Position numbers and translations under genes: made by a program | Notes under the pieces: model-generated | Told to the model about the DNA's origin: nothing | What the model saw: only the letters and a program-made list of their open reading frames with translations | The model's database searches: none | Shown: piece after piece, positions 1-12,480 of the stretch | How the letters are laid out: the number at the start of each line of letters is the position of its first letter | Numbering within the stretch: position 1 is the stretch's first letter | Source: Amphibalanus amphitrite | Taxonomy: Eukaryota; Arthropoda; Thecostraca; Balanomorpha; Balanidae | Length of the DNA stretch: 64,000 nt | Assembly: GCF_019059575.1 (NCBI RefSeq) | Contig: NW_024881619.1 | Span: 310,001-374,000, forward strand | Direction of reading: 5' to 3'

Positions 1-2722
1 GCGTTTGGCCTTCGCGGCCAGTCGCCGCCGGGGGGCAGACGGGCCGGCCCCGGACGGAGCGGTACCGGCGCGGGCTCGGCCGCCGCCGCCGCCGCCGCGC
101 TCGGCGGAAGGCGGCCAGTTTCGGGGAGCGTGCCCCCCGCCGGCGCCAGCTCACCCTCGCCGCTTACCGGGAGAGGCCGGTGCCGGAACGCGGTCGTTAA
201 CGGCCGCTGCGAATCGGTGCCGAGATCACCGCGCGCTGGTGGTGCAACACCTCAGCAGGCCCGTGCGCGGCTGCCGCCGGATGATCAGGTAATGAGCTTC
301 ATGATCGACCCCGCACGGCCTCGCGATTGGCCTTTTACGTCGGCAAAGCCGTGCTACAGTTAACCGGCCGGATTTTGAAGCCGACTGGAAGCGCTCGATA
401 AGGTGCAGGCGCTGAGCACGGTTCCGCCACGCGCCCCACGTCCGGGTGCGCCAGTTTCGTGCCAGACAGGGCGCCTCTAACCGCCCTTGTTCTGCGACGG
501 TCTTCCGTTGTTTAAGTTTCTCGCCGTCATATAGGTGGGCCGCAGATCCGGGGCCTCTAAATGTCGCATCGCGTTATCTTGTGACGAAGCTGGTCTCACT
601 TTTTTCAGGGTACAAGTGCACTGAAAGCACGTGACGACGACGTACGCCATTCAACCGGCCAGACAAGCAGTGATAACACATTCCAATGACGTGATCGTAA
701 ACAGAACAGACTCACGACGTAGAGGAACTAAATGCGAGTGTGTGCCCCGATTTGTTCCGAGCTTGTCCCTAAAAGCTATTTATTTGAAATGTTCGGTGCA
801 ATCAAGCTTGATGTCTGCCGACCCGATAAATTGCTTGTCCCAAAGGGCTGAGACTGACAATTAGCAGGAATGGAAGAAACTCATTTTGCGAGAAATTTTA
901 TGGGTGCCCCCATCGGCAGTAAGATAGATAACCAAACAGATAAAAAACAAATAAACTAGCAAACGTCTGCTTGTGAACTATTGGTACCAAACAGTTTGCT
1001 AACCACTAACAATGTTATTTTTTAGTATCCTAGCTGATCAGAGCGCAGAGTGATGACGTAAATTGGTCCCGGTGTCACTGAAGTGGTCACATTTTTCGTA
1101 ATTTGCTACCACAGACGCTTGTCGTCTCTCTCGATGTTTCAGAGCCGTTAGATAACGCCACTGAAATGCCATTAGAGGCAGGATTCGCTGCTGAAACACA
1201 GTACAAAATCCCGCTAAGCGTTTAGAAACATGTGCTGGGTTTTGTACCCATTGCGTTGTGAGCAAGCTCCGTGAGTCAGCAAAGCTAGATTCAGAGACAG
1301 ACATTGTTTTACAGCCGTCCTCCAGCCGCCGACACTTCACGCCAATATGCGTCAGATTTTTCCGGGAGTGAGCGGTTTGTTTTGAGTACGAGATCGGTTT
1401 ATTAATACGGTCAGGCCGGGGTGTTACCGGACTGGGGGACCGCCGCCGACCGACTGTCACCTGGCGCCGACTCCCGCTGAGTTCAAACGGCAGCGACCGG
1501 CGCGGCCGCAATGATTTCGCCACGCACACACTGCTCCGTTTATCCGGCGGTAAATATTCATCAATAAGTCGGTCAACGTTCGTAAATGATCACCAGGTGA
1601 GTTATGCTTCTTGAGAAAGAGTAAACGAAGCATCCTTATTCAGTTTGCATCGTTTCTGTGAAGCAGTCTGGGGCCGCGCCGGTCCCCTTCCCCTGTTCTG
1701 CAGAGCCGCCGCCGCCGCCCGGCGCGGGCCTCTCGCGGCGGGCGGTGGCGGCGGGCGGTGGCGGCGGGCGGCGGGCGGTCAGTGGGCCGCCGCCCGCCGC
1801 CCGTCGGCGCCGGCCCGCTCGGTCAGCACGATCACGGCTCGGCTGCCGGCGGCGGCCCTGTTACAGTCGATATCAGTGTTGGGGTAGGTCGGGCCGCGCC
1901 GGCCGGCTGCCAGCCGCTCCCTGCCGGCCAGCCGGTGCAGCGCGGCTGCCAGGGGTGGCCACTGGCCGCTGCCGCCGCCCCGCCGCCCCGCCCGCAGACA
2001 CGGGTCGCAGGCCAGGTGAGGACTGAGGAGGCGGCGCACCGCACCAGTCACCCCGGGAAGCCCGGCCCGGGTCGGTCGCGGACCACTAGTCGCGATCGGG
2101 TCCGCCCGATCGGTGGGAGCGTCGCCCCGCTTCCCTCCCGGATGGAAAGGGAAGCAGAACTCGATCGGAAATCCCGCCGGCGGCGGCGTTTGCCTTCAGG
2201 CGTTACCGGTCGTCGTGGCTGATTGCCGTGAGCCGTTGGCCGACCAGCCTTCGGGTTTATCCACTGGGAGTGGGGTCACGCCAGTACGGTCGGTAATATT
2301 TGCCCAGTGATGCACAAAGAATGTCTCCACCAAAGGCCGAAGTGATGACGCGGATGGCCCCTCTCCCCGTTCGGCAGCGTTCGAGCGCTATTGTACGACC
2401 GGCAGTGGTATCGGTAGCGTGCGGCGGATCGCTAACGGCCAGCCGCTATTACTCAGCCGTTCTCGAGTTCGCTGAAATCGGGCGACCGGCTCCGTTTCGT
2501 CCGGTGGCCAAAAGTCATGTCAGCGCGGTGTTAACACTGCATTGTAAAACGTTATCGGTCGGCGGCACCAGCCGGACCACCCTTCTGCCGCGCTGGCCGC
2601 CCAAAAACGCTGCGGCTAGATTTTTGACATCGGAATTTCCCCCTGAAATCCCAGCACTGGTCGCTGCCTGCCCCATCGAGTGGCACTCCCGTTAGCCCGC
2701 CGGTGGCGCGTGGGGTACTTAC
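1..2722. other. GC-rich, CpG-dense region without a convincing gene
   Basis: This stretch is dominated by C, G and CpG, with CCG/CGG runs around 80-100 and 1705-1800. The open frames in it are proline-, alanine-, glycine- and arginine-rich and follow the trinucleotide runs. The longest minus-strand frame (1038-1529) shows no domain or splice-flanked structure I recognise. The base composition fits an unmethylated CpG island or 5' flank of a regulated gene, but that is inference. Confidence 0.5.
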
Positions 2723-2946
2723 GAATGCGTCCATTTTCATGTCGACCTCGGGCCGCACCCGATTGTTGAGTGTGATGATGCGGTTCAAGATGACGGCGTC
2801 CGGCGGCGCCTGCATGTTGACGTCGCCATCGAACGCCTGAGAGTGCTCGATCGAGCAGGGGTTCTTCCACTGAGAGCGTCTCGCCGTCGGTGCCGACATG
2901 GCCGGTGAGAGTGACGATAAAAACAGGAACAGAAATACTGACGGGT
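2723..2946 (-). CDS. Putative internal coding exon, possibly near the N-terminus of a secreted protein
   Basis: On the minus strand a pyrimidine-containing acceptor ending TTTTGCAG (AG at 2948-2947) precedes an open stretch of 224 nt. That stretch ends at a consensus donor GTAAGT beginning at 2722. The exon would enter in a phase that leaves two bases, encode 74 codons, and leave in phase 0. Its start is hydrophobic (PSVFLFLFLSSLSPAMSAPT), like the core and cleavage region of a signal peptide. It is followed by a mature-looking segment with a single cysteine and ordinary amino-acid use (PDAVILNRIITLNNR, then RPEVDMKMDAF just before the donor). This differs from the low-complexity frames around it. 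I do not recognise the family, and neither the upstream exon with the start codon nor a following exon was found. It could be a chance open frame between good splice sites. Confidence 0.35.
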
Positions 2947-5900
2947 CTGCAAAACGGAGACGGCGGCTGTTAGAGGTCGGTTCACACAGACACGCGTACA
3001 TGACAGCAGGCTGGGGCGGGGTAGCGGCGGCACGTGTCCCACACTCGGGGACGGACGGACGGCCACCGTCGTCGGTGTGGTCGGGAGACTGCACCGACGC
3101 ACACGACACCACCCCTGTCAAGGTGGGCGCCGGGCGACCGTTTACAGCTCTCAGACAGGTGCCGCGGACTGCGCTGTGACTCACAGTCACACGACAGGCG
3201 AACAGAAACACGGCGACTGATATAGACGGCAGCCGCCCGCGCCACGCGCATACACATACACAGAGCTCCTCCACGAACTAGGACGTCATTAAACGTTCCG
3301 ACATCGTGCGGAGGAGTTCCACGGGATGGCGCACGGGTGACGGCGCAGGCACCAAAAATGGCCTCATACGTCAGCCGATTACGGGCCTGACTCGTGCTTG
3401 AGTTTTATGCCGCCAATTTTGGCATTTCGTACACGCTTTGTCAATCTGATGGCGAATGTCAAGCGATTCATGCCAGAAATACCTGTCGTTTTCATTGAAA
3501 CAAACGTCACCCCATTCATTTCATTGCCGTTCAACCGGCTTAGGAGATTTGAAACAGGTTGATGTCACCGACATGGGATTATACTAAATTACACTAAATA
3601 ACAAAGTAAACAAACACATCACGGAATAAACTCAACCGCAAACACCACTGATAAGCCGGTTGCGGGGGAGGAAAAATCGCCTGTCTTCTGGCCGCCATCC
3701 CAATTAAGACGGTGGTCGGTGGACCACAGCGGCAAGTGCGGCGCCATGCCGCGGGTACGTCACTTCTCGCCGCACTAGCCGTCTCGACCGCGCCATTTGG
3801 CCGTGTTTAACGAGCGGCGCAGACGCGCTGTGCGCCGCGCTTGCCGCGCTGCGCCATTCCACGGAGAGGGCGGTAATTTCGGCGGAGCGGCGGTGTCGGC
3901 GCGGCGGCGGCGGAGGCGGCGCGGCTGCGGCAGAGACGGCGCTGCAGGGCGATGTCATTGCGCAGTGAAGCCGTCAGCCGCCGCCAGCCCACCCTAACGG
4001 ACTCGCGGCACACACAGGCCGACCATGAGAATGACAGAGAATTGCCCGGGCGCGCTGCAGAACTAATGCCACCGCCGGCGCGCCGCGCCGGTGCCGGCGG
4101 CGCACCGAACACACATTCCGGCGTGCTGTTGCCGGGCCGCAGCTCAGGTCATCGAGGTCACGCTGACCGGCGCGAAGGGGAGTCGAGGACAGCGCGCAGG
4201 TGGTGGCCCACCGTCCGCGCCAGGAGCGACCGCGACCTGCAGGTAAACGCCGTCCACTCCTCCGCGCGGCCGGAGACACCAACGGCGCACCCGGGACACC
4301 GGCGGCGCACCTCGACCGGTCCGTCTTGCACGCGCAGTCAGCCGCGACCGATCGGCGAACAAAGCGGCCGTCCGCGCGTGGACCTTGTGCCGAGCATGAC
4401 ATCATAGTCGTCTCTGAGACCGCGCCGCCCCTGCACCAATAATAAGCATCTGCCAGCAGGCGCGACGCGTCAGCGGAGAGGGCCGACCTTCTGACCACCG
4501 CGCCGACTGCGTCATCTGTGTAGGACGTCACGTCACAGCGGCGTGTGTGTGTCTGTCTGCGGACCGGTGTGTGTCGCTGACGCGGAGCCATCTGGGCGCG
4601 GCAGAACAGTGTCCTGTCACTGTGTACACACACCGTGTTGGCGGCATGCACTGGTCAGTCGCCGGGGCGGTTAAAGACACCGCCGACCGGAACATCTCCC
4701 CAGGCGCTGGTATCGGACGGACCCGACGCCTCCAGCCGAGTCCCAGAGAGGGACTATTCGTCATCACAGCCAGCACGTGCCTGGGGACGTGATACGGCAA
4801 ATAAACGATACCAACAGCTCTTTGGTATTTGAGCGAGGGAAGCTCTCATGACCCGTCACCGCCCCGATAGCGGTATAGTGGTCCATTATGAACCAATAGC
4901 CGCAGACCCGTCAGCACGATGATTAATGCTGATTTGGATGACAGTTGGCCGGAAGAGTCTTAGGGTAGGCTGGTGAAGCTCAGCGGCGTGGTGTCTTAAC
5001 CAGTTATTGAATGATTTATGAACTAATCCGGACACTTTCAGAAGTGCAGCGACTAGCAAGCGGCGCTTTAGTAGCACATGCTGCAAGAATCAACCAGAGA
5101 TAATCGCTTTGATAGCGACAAGGCAATAGAGGTAATGTGCATCAATAAACAATGCGGCACCAAGGCAGCAGCCCTGCGGAATGCCGGCAATCACAGTCGC
5201 TCGCCCTTGGCTGTGTCCGTGCCGGCCAGCTGCCGTCGTCAGTGCACACAGATGTCAACGGCAATCGTCCACACCATCAGCCTCACCAGGCGTGCAGACG
5301 GGCGAGCTCTTCGACACCAGCCGAAATCACGACTGGTGTCCGGCTCTCGGTGGCTGTCACGATGTCGCTGCGCCCGGCGCCTGCCGTCGCGGGTCCCCTC
5401 AACCAGGGCAGGGTCCGGGTCAGCGCTGCCCCTGCGACTACTGCGCGGCTCGTGCGGTGCCCTTTCATCGGGTCTTATCTCGTCGTTTACTTTATTGGGA
5501 CTGTTAGCGGGAAGCCGGCGGTCTCGTGTGAGCTGTTCCGTTGCCCGGATCGTCTTCCGGACCGTTGGAACGCCGCTAGGGGGGAGGGGGTACGTCACAG
5601 CCCGGCCGCGTGACGCGATCGGCCACCGTATAAAGACAGCTTTAGACAAAAACTGGACGCGAACGAGACGGTAAAATGGATTTATGCTTTAAAAAAAGAA
5701 ACGAGCACATCGCAAGAAGCAAAAATGTGTTTCTAGATTGAATTTCGTTGAGAACTGAGTTCACACACTACACAGCTGGCTGCTTTGTGACAGTTGAAGA
5801 ACTAGGCATTAAGGAGCTTCTCACGCGAGAATTACGCCTCGGCGATTTTTGGTGTTTCTCTCCACCACAGCCTAATCTGTCGGCCGTGTCAGCAGGCTCT

Positions 5901-8900
5901 CATGAAGCCGCGCGCGCGCTGTCGTCGGCTACCTGCACAGGCCACTTTCTAAAATTTGTTCACGGCCTTTCTGTGGCATTGACTGTGGCGACACTCCGCG
6001 AAACGTCACACGATCGGGACTTGCGGTGGATACCGCCAGTGGGTTACTGGTGTGATTGAAGAGGTCAGCGGGGAGGTCAGGAGCCACACGGGCAGTCCTC
6101 AGCGTCAGGAGTACGGGGTACCTGATGGAAAGTCCCGACTCATCTCTGGGCAGTGTCTGGTGCCCGTCCACGTCAACTCATCGGAATGCATGCCACTCAT
6201 TTCAGGTAGCGCTTGACGTCACGAGAGGCAATAGTATCGCCTCATTGATCTGTACTTTACGTGCCACTGTTCTGTTTGACTGTGTGCCTCAGCAGTAGCT
6301 AAAAGGCGGCACCAGGCGTTAAAAACGTTTCTTTCCACGCCGCCTGGCAATGCGCAGTATCGGCCTGAATTCGTCACCAAAAACCAACAAATCGCCTGGC
6401 CACCTTGCAATCGCAAGCAAGCGAACAGCCGACTCAACACCGGCGAATTACCAGGCAGCAAGTCAACGCACCGGTCGCCGCCCTCGTCCGGTCGAAATTG
6501 CGCCCCGGCCGGGCCGACCCGTGAGAGTCGGCCGGGTCTAGCAGGTCGAGCGGAGAAGGTCGAGTCGAGCTGCTCGGCCACTATACCGGCGGATAAAGAT
6601 GTCGGCTCGTCGACAGCTCCGAGGCCTCCCCCGCTGCTGCGTCATCCGACACGTCATCACGGCGCGATCCAGGCGCCAGCCAGACCGGCGCCCCAGCTGA
6701 TAGTGTGAGCCAGTGAGTGAGTGTGTGACTAGGACGTCACTGGCTCCAGTCAGGCGCGCCGCCGAGCCATGCCGCACAGGTGAATGGAATGATGTCCTGT
6801 CCAGGCCGGCGCAGGGTCACCGTCAGAGCGGTGGTAGGGAGATCCCTGACCGCAGCGCCGCCGTCCGGACTCGTCACCGGCTGTAACCATTGGGAGGCGT
6901 TCACCTGAGACATGCGAGCCGTGACCGGTCACCGGGTCATCGGTAACCGGAACGGGACGGACACGGCCGACCTTGTCATGGTCAGCCGATGTCCAGGCCG
7001 CACTGGGACCGACATTCTCCACCGGCCGTTGTGTTACGTTAGAACTAAACCTACGTCATTGCGAAAGAATAGCAAACTGATGCGTCATGAGGAGCAGCCG
7101 GTACCCACGGAGCCGGCGACGGTGGACCGGACTCAGACATCGGAACAAACTTTGTAACTGCTGAGTCTTGATCCTGCCACCCACGCTTTATAATCATGAC
7201 ACCTGGCTATCCGTGCTAAGCCGTGTCGAGCAGCGACAGCACGCAGATTCGTTGAGAAAACGTCCGGAAGGGACGGCCAGGTTCCCTGGCTGACTAACAC
7301 AGGGTCTCGCCGGCACGAGGCCGCTCAGCTCCCCTCCAATTGTTCGGAGCCGCCGCCGCCGCCGCCGCCGCCGCCGTCGACACCTGCCGACGGCGACTCA
7401 CGTGTCGGAACGTGTCGTCAGCACGTGGCGACCACGTGAGTTTAGCGCGCGACACTTGAATCGACACGCACGTCTGCCGCTGTTCGATGCGATGCGCGGC
7501 GTGTTGGCCAGTCCGACTGCCCGATATACCCGGTGCCGAACTGTGTGTCCGTGCACTGAGTTCACCTGACAGTCCTGAGACCTCACACGACTAATGGCAC
7601 GGCGGCGAAGACGGCGCATTGAGCGCGCGCGGCCAAAAATGTGTCAGACACGCCGGCAGTGACCTAGTGAAATCCCGACCTATCTCGAGAGTGTATTCGA
7701 CAGCGGGCCGACCGCGCCTTGAGCGCGGCCGCCGCTGCCGCTATGATACGGTCCGTTTATGAACAGGGCGATCGGAGCCCATTGACTGGCCGCCGAGCTG
7801 TTGTGATGGGACGGGGCGACAGACCGGTTTCAGCGGCGGCCCGCTGACACAGTCGCACGCCCCCTCTAACCTACAGCGGGCCGACAGATTTGGACAGATA
7901 ACCGGCGGCTTGCGGTCGTCGTCAGGACTGCAGGGGGGCAGACGGGGCAGGGGACACACGGCGGTCCTCTCTGCGGTACCAGCGGCACGCGAACAGTCAA
8001 CGACCCGCATTTTTCTCTCCGCTCGTCTCCTGAGAAGGGGGCTTTCTAACGACAGTGAAAATGCGCTGTGGGGTCAACAACCGGCAGGCATGGGGACGGG
8101 GACCGTGGCTTCGCTCCCTGCTGCTGAGCCCCCACGGCGCCAGGCCGAGCGGCCGGCCGCGCCGCGCCGCGCCAGACGCCACAGCAAGGCCGCCCATGGG
8201 CGCTTCACGAAACCGCGGGTCAACACCACGCCGGGATGGTACCAGGAACATGCCGGCTGCAGGCGGGGCGACCCAGTGAGCCTCGGACCGACACCCCGCG
8301 CCGGCTAACAGTCCGGCACCGCGCCTAATTGCGTCATGCATACGGCATCATCTTGCATCATACGCTGCATACCGGGTTATCGTACAGACCGTGTTCGGTG
8401 TGATGATTTTTGTGAGTCCATCATGTTTTCAGCGTACCCGATCGAACGGCAGTGGACAGCCAGGTGGGCGCCCAGACGCCACTCCAGTAATCCCCCGACA
8501 CCTAGACATAACAGTCTGGCAAAATGATTAGCCTTGCAAGCATGGAAATGGGCGCGAGTGTCTGAGCGCACCCAGCTTGTCGCCGCGGCCGGGCAGAGAC
8601 GGTCGGCACGCTCTCCGTGTCCTCCGTCAAATCACGCTGTAAGCTGGCTCTCCGCCGACGCCGCGCACGACCAGTTTGTCGGTCGCTCACCAAACGACAT
8701 CCCCAATCTACATGGTGTGACAGGGGTGCAGGGAACGGGGGAGCGGATCAGCGCGCAGCCGAAATGCCAGCAATGCCAGCGATTTTTACCCACCCTTTGC
8801 CGTGGATTTAACTAGATAGTTTCACATTCAAAACAGAACATGCCGAGTGTTAGAAAATGGAGTACAGTTACGAGAGAAGTTATTTGGTGTCGGCCAATTG

Positions 8901-9863
8901 TTCATCCACCAGTTGATAGGTAGGTTCGGTCCGGTCAACTACACAATGAAATATAACAGTGCATATAAGGAAATATATTTTCGTATTTCATGGACTCTGA
9001 CGTCAGGCAATGAAAGGGACCTATCGATATTGAATTTTGCTAAGCTTAATTGATGTTCGTACTTCGTTGTATAGAAAAACAAAACTTCAAAATAAAATTA
9101 ACAGTAAACCATGCATCCGCTATTTACAGCTTCTAGTACGTGGTGTATGCAAAATTGTCCGGGAACTCGGGTTCGTTTTTCATTTTCAATAAAAAACACA
9201 ATTCTAGCGAACAGTGTTTTTAACTATTGAACACAAACCTTCGGTTAGTATGTGCATTTTATGTGTGCATATTTTACGTGCAAAACGGTGATAGTTTGGA
9301 AATTACCAATCATAGTTAACTCAAAATATAGGAACCTTACAGCCGCTCGGAATACCAGAAACTCTTATACCTACGACAATAAAAATTAATTAGAACCTCA
9401 AACCTTTCGGTCCGTGCTCGACTGATACAATTCGACGATGTACTCACGTTTGAATAAATACTGGAATGCGTGGAGGCAGGGTGTGCTGTGTCGTACCGTC
9501 GCCGCCGACACGGGCACGGTCCGCCTCCGCGAGCCGTCGACGGCGTGCACATGGGCCGTCTGTGTGACGGTGTGTGCACAGTCGAGCGGCCCGTGGCCGC
9601 AGTCACATGGCACCCTGCACTGGCACGCGCTGCACTCGGAGCTGTCACCCCGCGACGCCGACGTCAACTCCATCACGGCTCGTCCTCTGATAGCGCTCTC
9701 TCTCGCTCTCTGTGCTATCTCTCTCGCTCTCGCCGTATGCTCTACCGACCAGCCGCGGCCGCCTATGTCGCCTCACCGACTCCTGCCGTGCTACTAATGC
9801 ACCTCATAGCGTACACACGTATAATATCGTTCATCCAAAGCGCCTCGCTCACCAGCCGTCTCC
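2947..9863. other. GC-rich intergenic or intronic region, no gene recognised
   Basis: Nearly 7 kb of CpG-rich sequence alternating with short AT-rich islands (about 3400-3660 and 8820-9420). It contains a (GCC)n run at 7349-7376 and CT-rich microsatellite sequence at about 9690-9740. Open frames are short, overlap on both strands and have no recognisable domains. It could be upstream regulatory DNA or a large first intron of a gene outside the window. Confidence 0.4.
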
Positions 9864-9918
9864 ATTGGCTGAGCGCAGTGCGGTGGGCGGGGCCGTGACG
9901 TCAGACAAGGTGACGTCA
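9864..9918. promoter_or_regulatory. CpG promoter-like cluster: CCAAT box, GC box and two CREs
   Basis: Within 55 bp there is an inverted CCAAT box (ATTGG, 9864-9868), a GC box (GGGCGGGGCC, 9885-9894) and two perfect palindromic cAMP-response elements TGACGTCA at 9896-9903 and 9911-9918. The CREs are 15 bp apart. These are known binding sites for NF-Y, Sp/KLF and CREB/ATF factors, and the combination is typical of CpG-island promoters. No transcript start or adjacent coding exon was identified, so direction is unknown. Confidence 0.45.
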
Positions 9919-10482
9919 CCTCGCCGGCTCGAAATCCCGGCGGCTGCCGACCGCGTCATACGTTGCATGGCAGAGCGGCGCGCGGCCCGGCGGTGCAACC
10001 ACGTGCAACGGGCGGCCGACGACCAGCACCGACGGCCAGCGACAGCCGCCCCCTCGGCAAACCTTCCAACGGGAACTGGGGCGTGTCACGCTGACAGGGG
10101 GAGGGGACAAGGCCGTCTTCTCACCGTTCGGGGTCGCCTGAATCACCGGAACCTACTTCAGACCCGATAACGCATTCCGATGACGTAGCGCGTATCCGGG
10201 AGTGCCGGTGTCGACGCAATACGCACCGCTATCGTCGTCTGGCCGGCGTGGGAGTAATCAGAGCGAGCCCGGCTGCTCGGCCAGCTCCGCGCAGGACTGA
10301 CTGAAGCTATAATTGTCGCCGCATTTTATTGCTCGCTGAGACGGCTTATCTGGATTTATCGGTTCGTAATCTGGCGGTGACGACCTGCTGAATTGGGAGT
10401 GGGCCGGCGATCGGACATCACCGGTCCATGGGAGCAGCGGCGGGGCACAGGTGCAGTCGGCGGGCAGAGCTGGGCAGCTATC

Positions 10483-10505
10483 GGCGGCGGGGGCGGCGGA
10501 GGCGG
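10483..10505 (+). repeat. GGC-rich microsatellite
   Basis: A short imperfect run of GGC/GGA triplets. It produces poly-glycine or poly-proline frames that overlap on both strands. No function is suggested. Confidence 0.6.
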
Positions 10506-10699
10506 CAGGTACAAAGTGCTGTCGTCGCCCTGCGCGATGCCGGTGCTGCCGGACAGCTGCTGGGCTCCCGTCGGCCCACTGAGTGCCTTATTGTCGTCAG
10601 CGCCGGACGCGCCGCGCCGGCCGATTGGACAGTGGCGAGACACCGAGATTAGATAAACTGTTCTCGTTAACGGTGAGCGAGAATCGTTGCGCGACCTGC

Positions 10700-12480
10700 A
10701 TCCGGAAACAGTTTGCGAGGCTGCGCATATGGGAGGTTCCGATTCTCAGAGGCAAAAACTAAAAAGGCAAATTTTCTGCGCCCATATCAGTTCAGCATCA
10801 TAATGTTCATCGACTTTCCAACCTTTGATCGTAAAGGTTTAGTTTTACCTGTTATTATGGCATCATCGTTATTCGTTACAGCCACTGGGAAATTTGTGTT
10901 GCAAAATAACACAGTGATAACTTCAATCCCACTAGCAACGCCATCTTACAACGAAAGGTTTTAGCAATCGAGTCCTCGGGGAATTGTCACAATCTTGTGA
11001 CAATTGACTCCGTTCTTCTTCGCGCAAAGCAGTTTTAGCTGATAAATGGAGTGACAGAACACAGAGTTTGGAGGCTTCTGTTTAAAGCTGTTATTTTTGG
11101 AGTCTTCCTTCGCAATGGTTCACGTTAAAAAATATATACCAAGAAAATAAAAAATATTAAGATAAAAATATAAATAAATAATAAATATAAATAATAAAAT
11201 ACTTTCCTCCTTTAATAGAAAGAAAAATGTTTGAGCAGCTTGTTATGATCCTTAATTTTGATGAGTTCGTTATGTATTCAAGCCAATATTTGCAGAAATT
11301 AACCTACCTATCATACTGAGTTCTGTATAGCACTGCCACTGAAAACTGCACCGGGCCGAGTTCAGAGCTAACAGCTACTAAACACTACCATTCATTCGAG
11401 CTATTTCGGTCAGCGAGGGCCCGATTTAGAAACGGAAGTCTGACGTATATCTGACATTCATGGTCATGGTGCAGTGCGGCGAGCCAGTTGAGCGAACCAT
11501 GGCCTGTGGCCTTGAGTGACACTCTTCCAACTACCATACAGAATTCAGCAGACGACTCGACTGAAACTGCAGCCAGCAGCGAGAGGAAGGCATGAATTTA
11601 TCGAAACATGCACGCCCCTGTCTAGAAAGGAACTTTTGTGAAGGCCTGCGACTCAATTTTGTAAATGATGCAGGAAAGCATGGTTTGACGACTCTCAGCG
11701 CACTAGCGAGTCCCATCGGTTACATAATTAGCTCGTCCGCCTATTGTGCTGCCATTTTTAGAAAGTTTGTTTGATGATTCGATGAGTCGTTCGGGGACCA
11801 CGTTACAGAGAGCACCATTCTGATATCGCAACGGGAGCATGTCTGTCCACGCCTGTTTCGACGGGCTCGTTTTGTCAAACACCGTACTTTTTTGAAACGT
11901 TGACGGCAAGTTAAAAAATTAATTGCCATCAATAAATAGCAAAAAGGCTATCAAAGACTACCTTCATTTTGCGGGGTAGAAGCGTGGTGGATTGTGATGC
12001 TAAAATGCAGGGCCAAATCACAATGTGTTGCTGTTTAGGGTCGAGTGTTCATATGTATGTCATGAGTCTGCAGGGAGTCATGAGGCATGAATTTTGAAGC
12101 GGTCTAAAACTGGTAAAGTGGCTCAGTGAATGTGAAGTTAAATAGCTTGTGTTGGAAAAGAATAGCACCAATGCAAGATTTTAAGTGCGTCATGATGATT
12201 ACCAATGCATTCCTTTGGGCGTAGGTTCTCCTCCCTTACCTTCCAATAACTGCGATTTTCTCTGTCTATGACAGCATCCATCCATGTTATCATCTTCCAA
12301 TTTATCAACAGCAACCATCGTATATCCCTCCTCTTCTCGCCTCATCCTTCTGTCTGCTGTGCACATTCTCTCCTTTCCACTTCGCTTTTGACCGCCATCA
12401 GCCCGCGCCATAGCCTAAGTAGTCCTCCACCATCGCCGAAACGTTCGGGAGCGATACCGATCATTCCAGTCTCCCTTTCT
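10700..12480. other. AT-rich gene-free region with an A/T low-complexity tract
   Basis: Composition changes sharply from the GC-rich left side. A low-complexity tract of A and T (many ATAAATA units) lies at about 11125-11220. No coding exon or repeat family was recognised. A GC-rich block with a GCGC run follows at about 12488-12500. Confidence 0.4.

Noticed and set aside
1038-1529. 163-codon minus-strand frame
   Set aside because: Composition follows the GC-rich background, and there is no domain, signal peptide or splice-site context.
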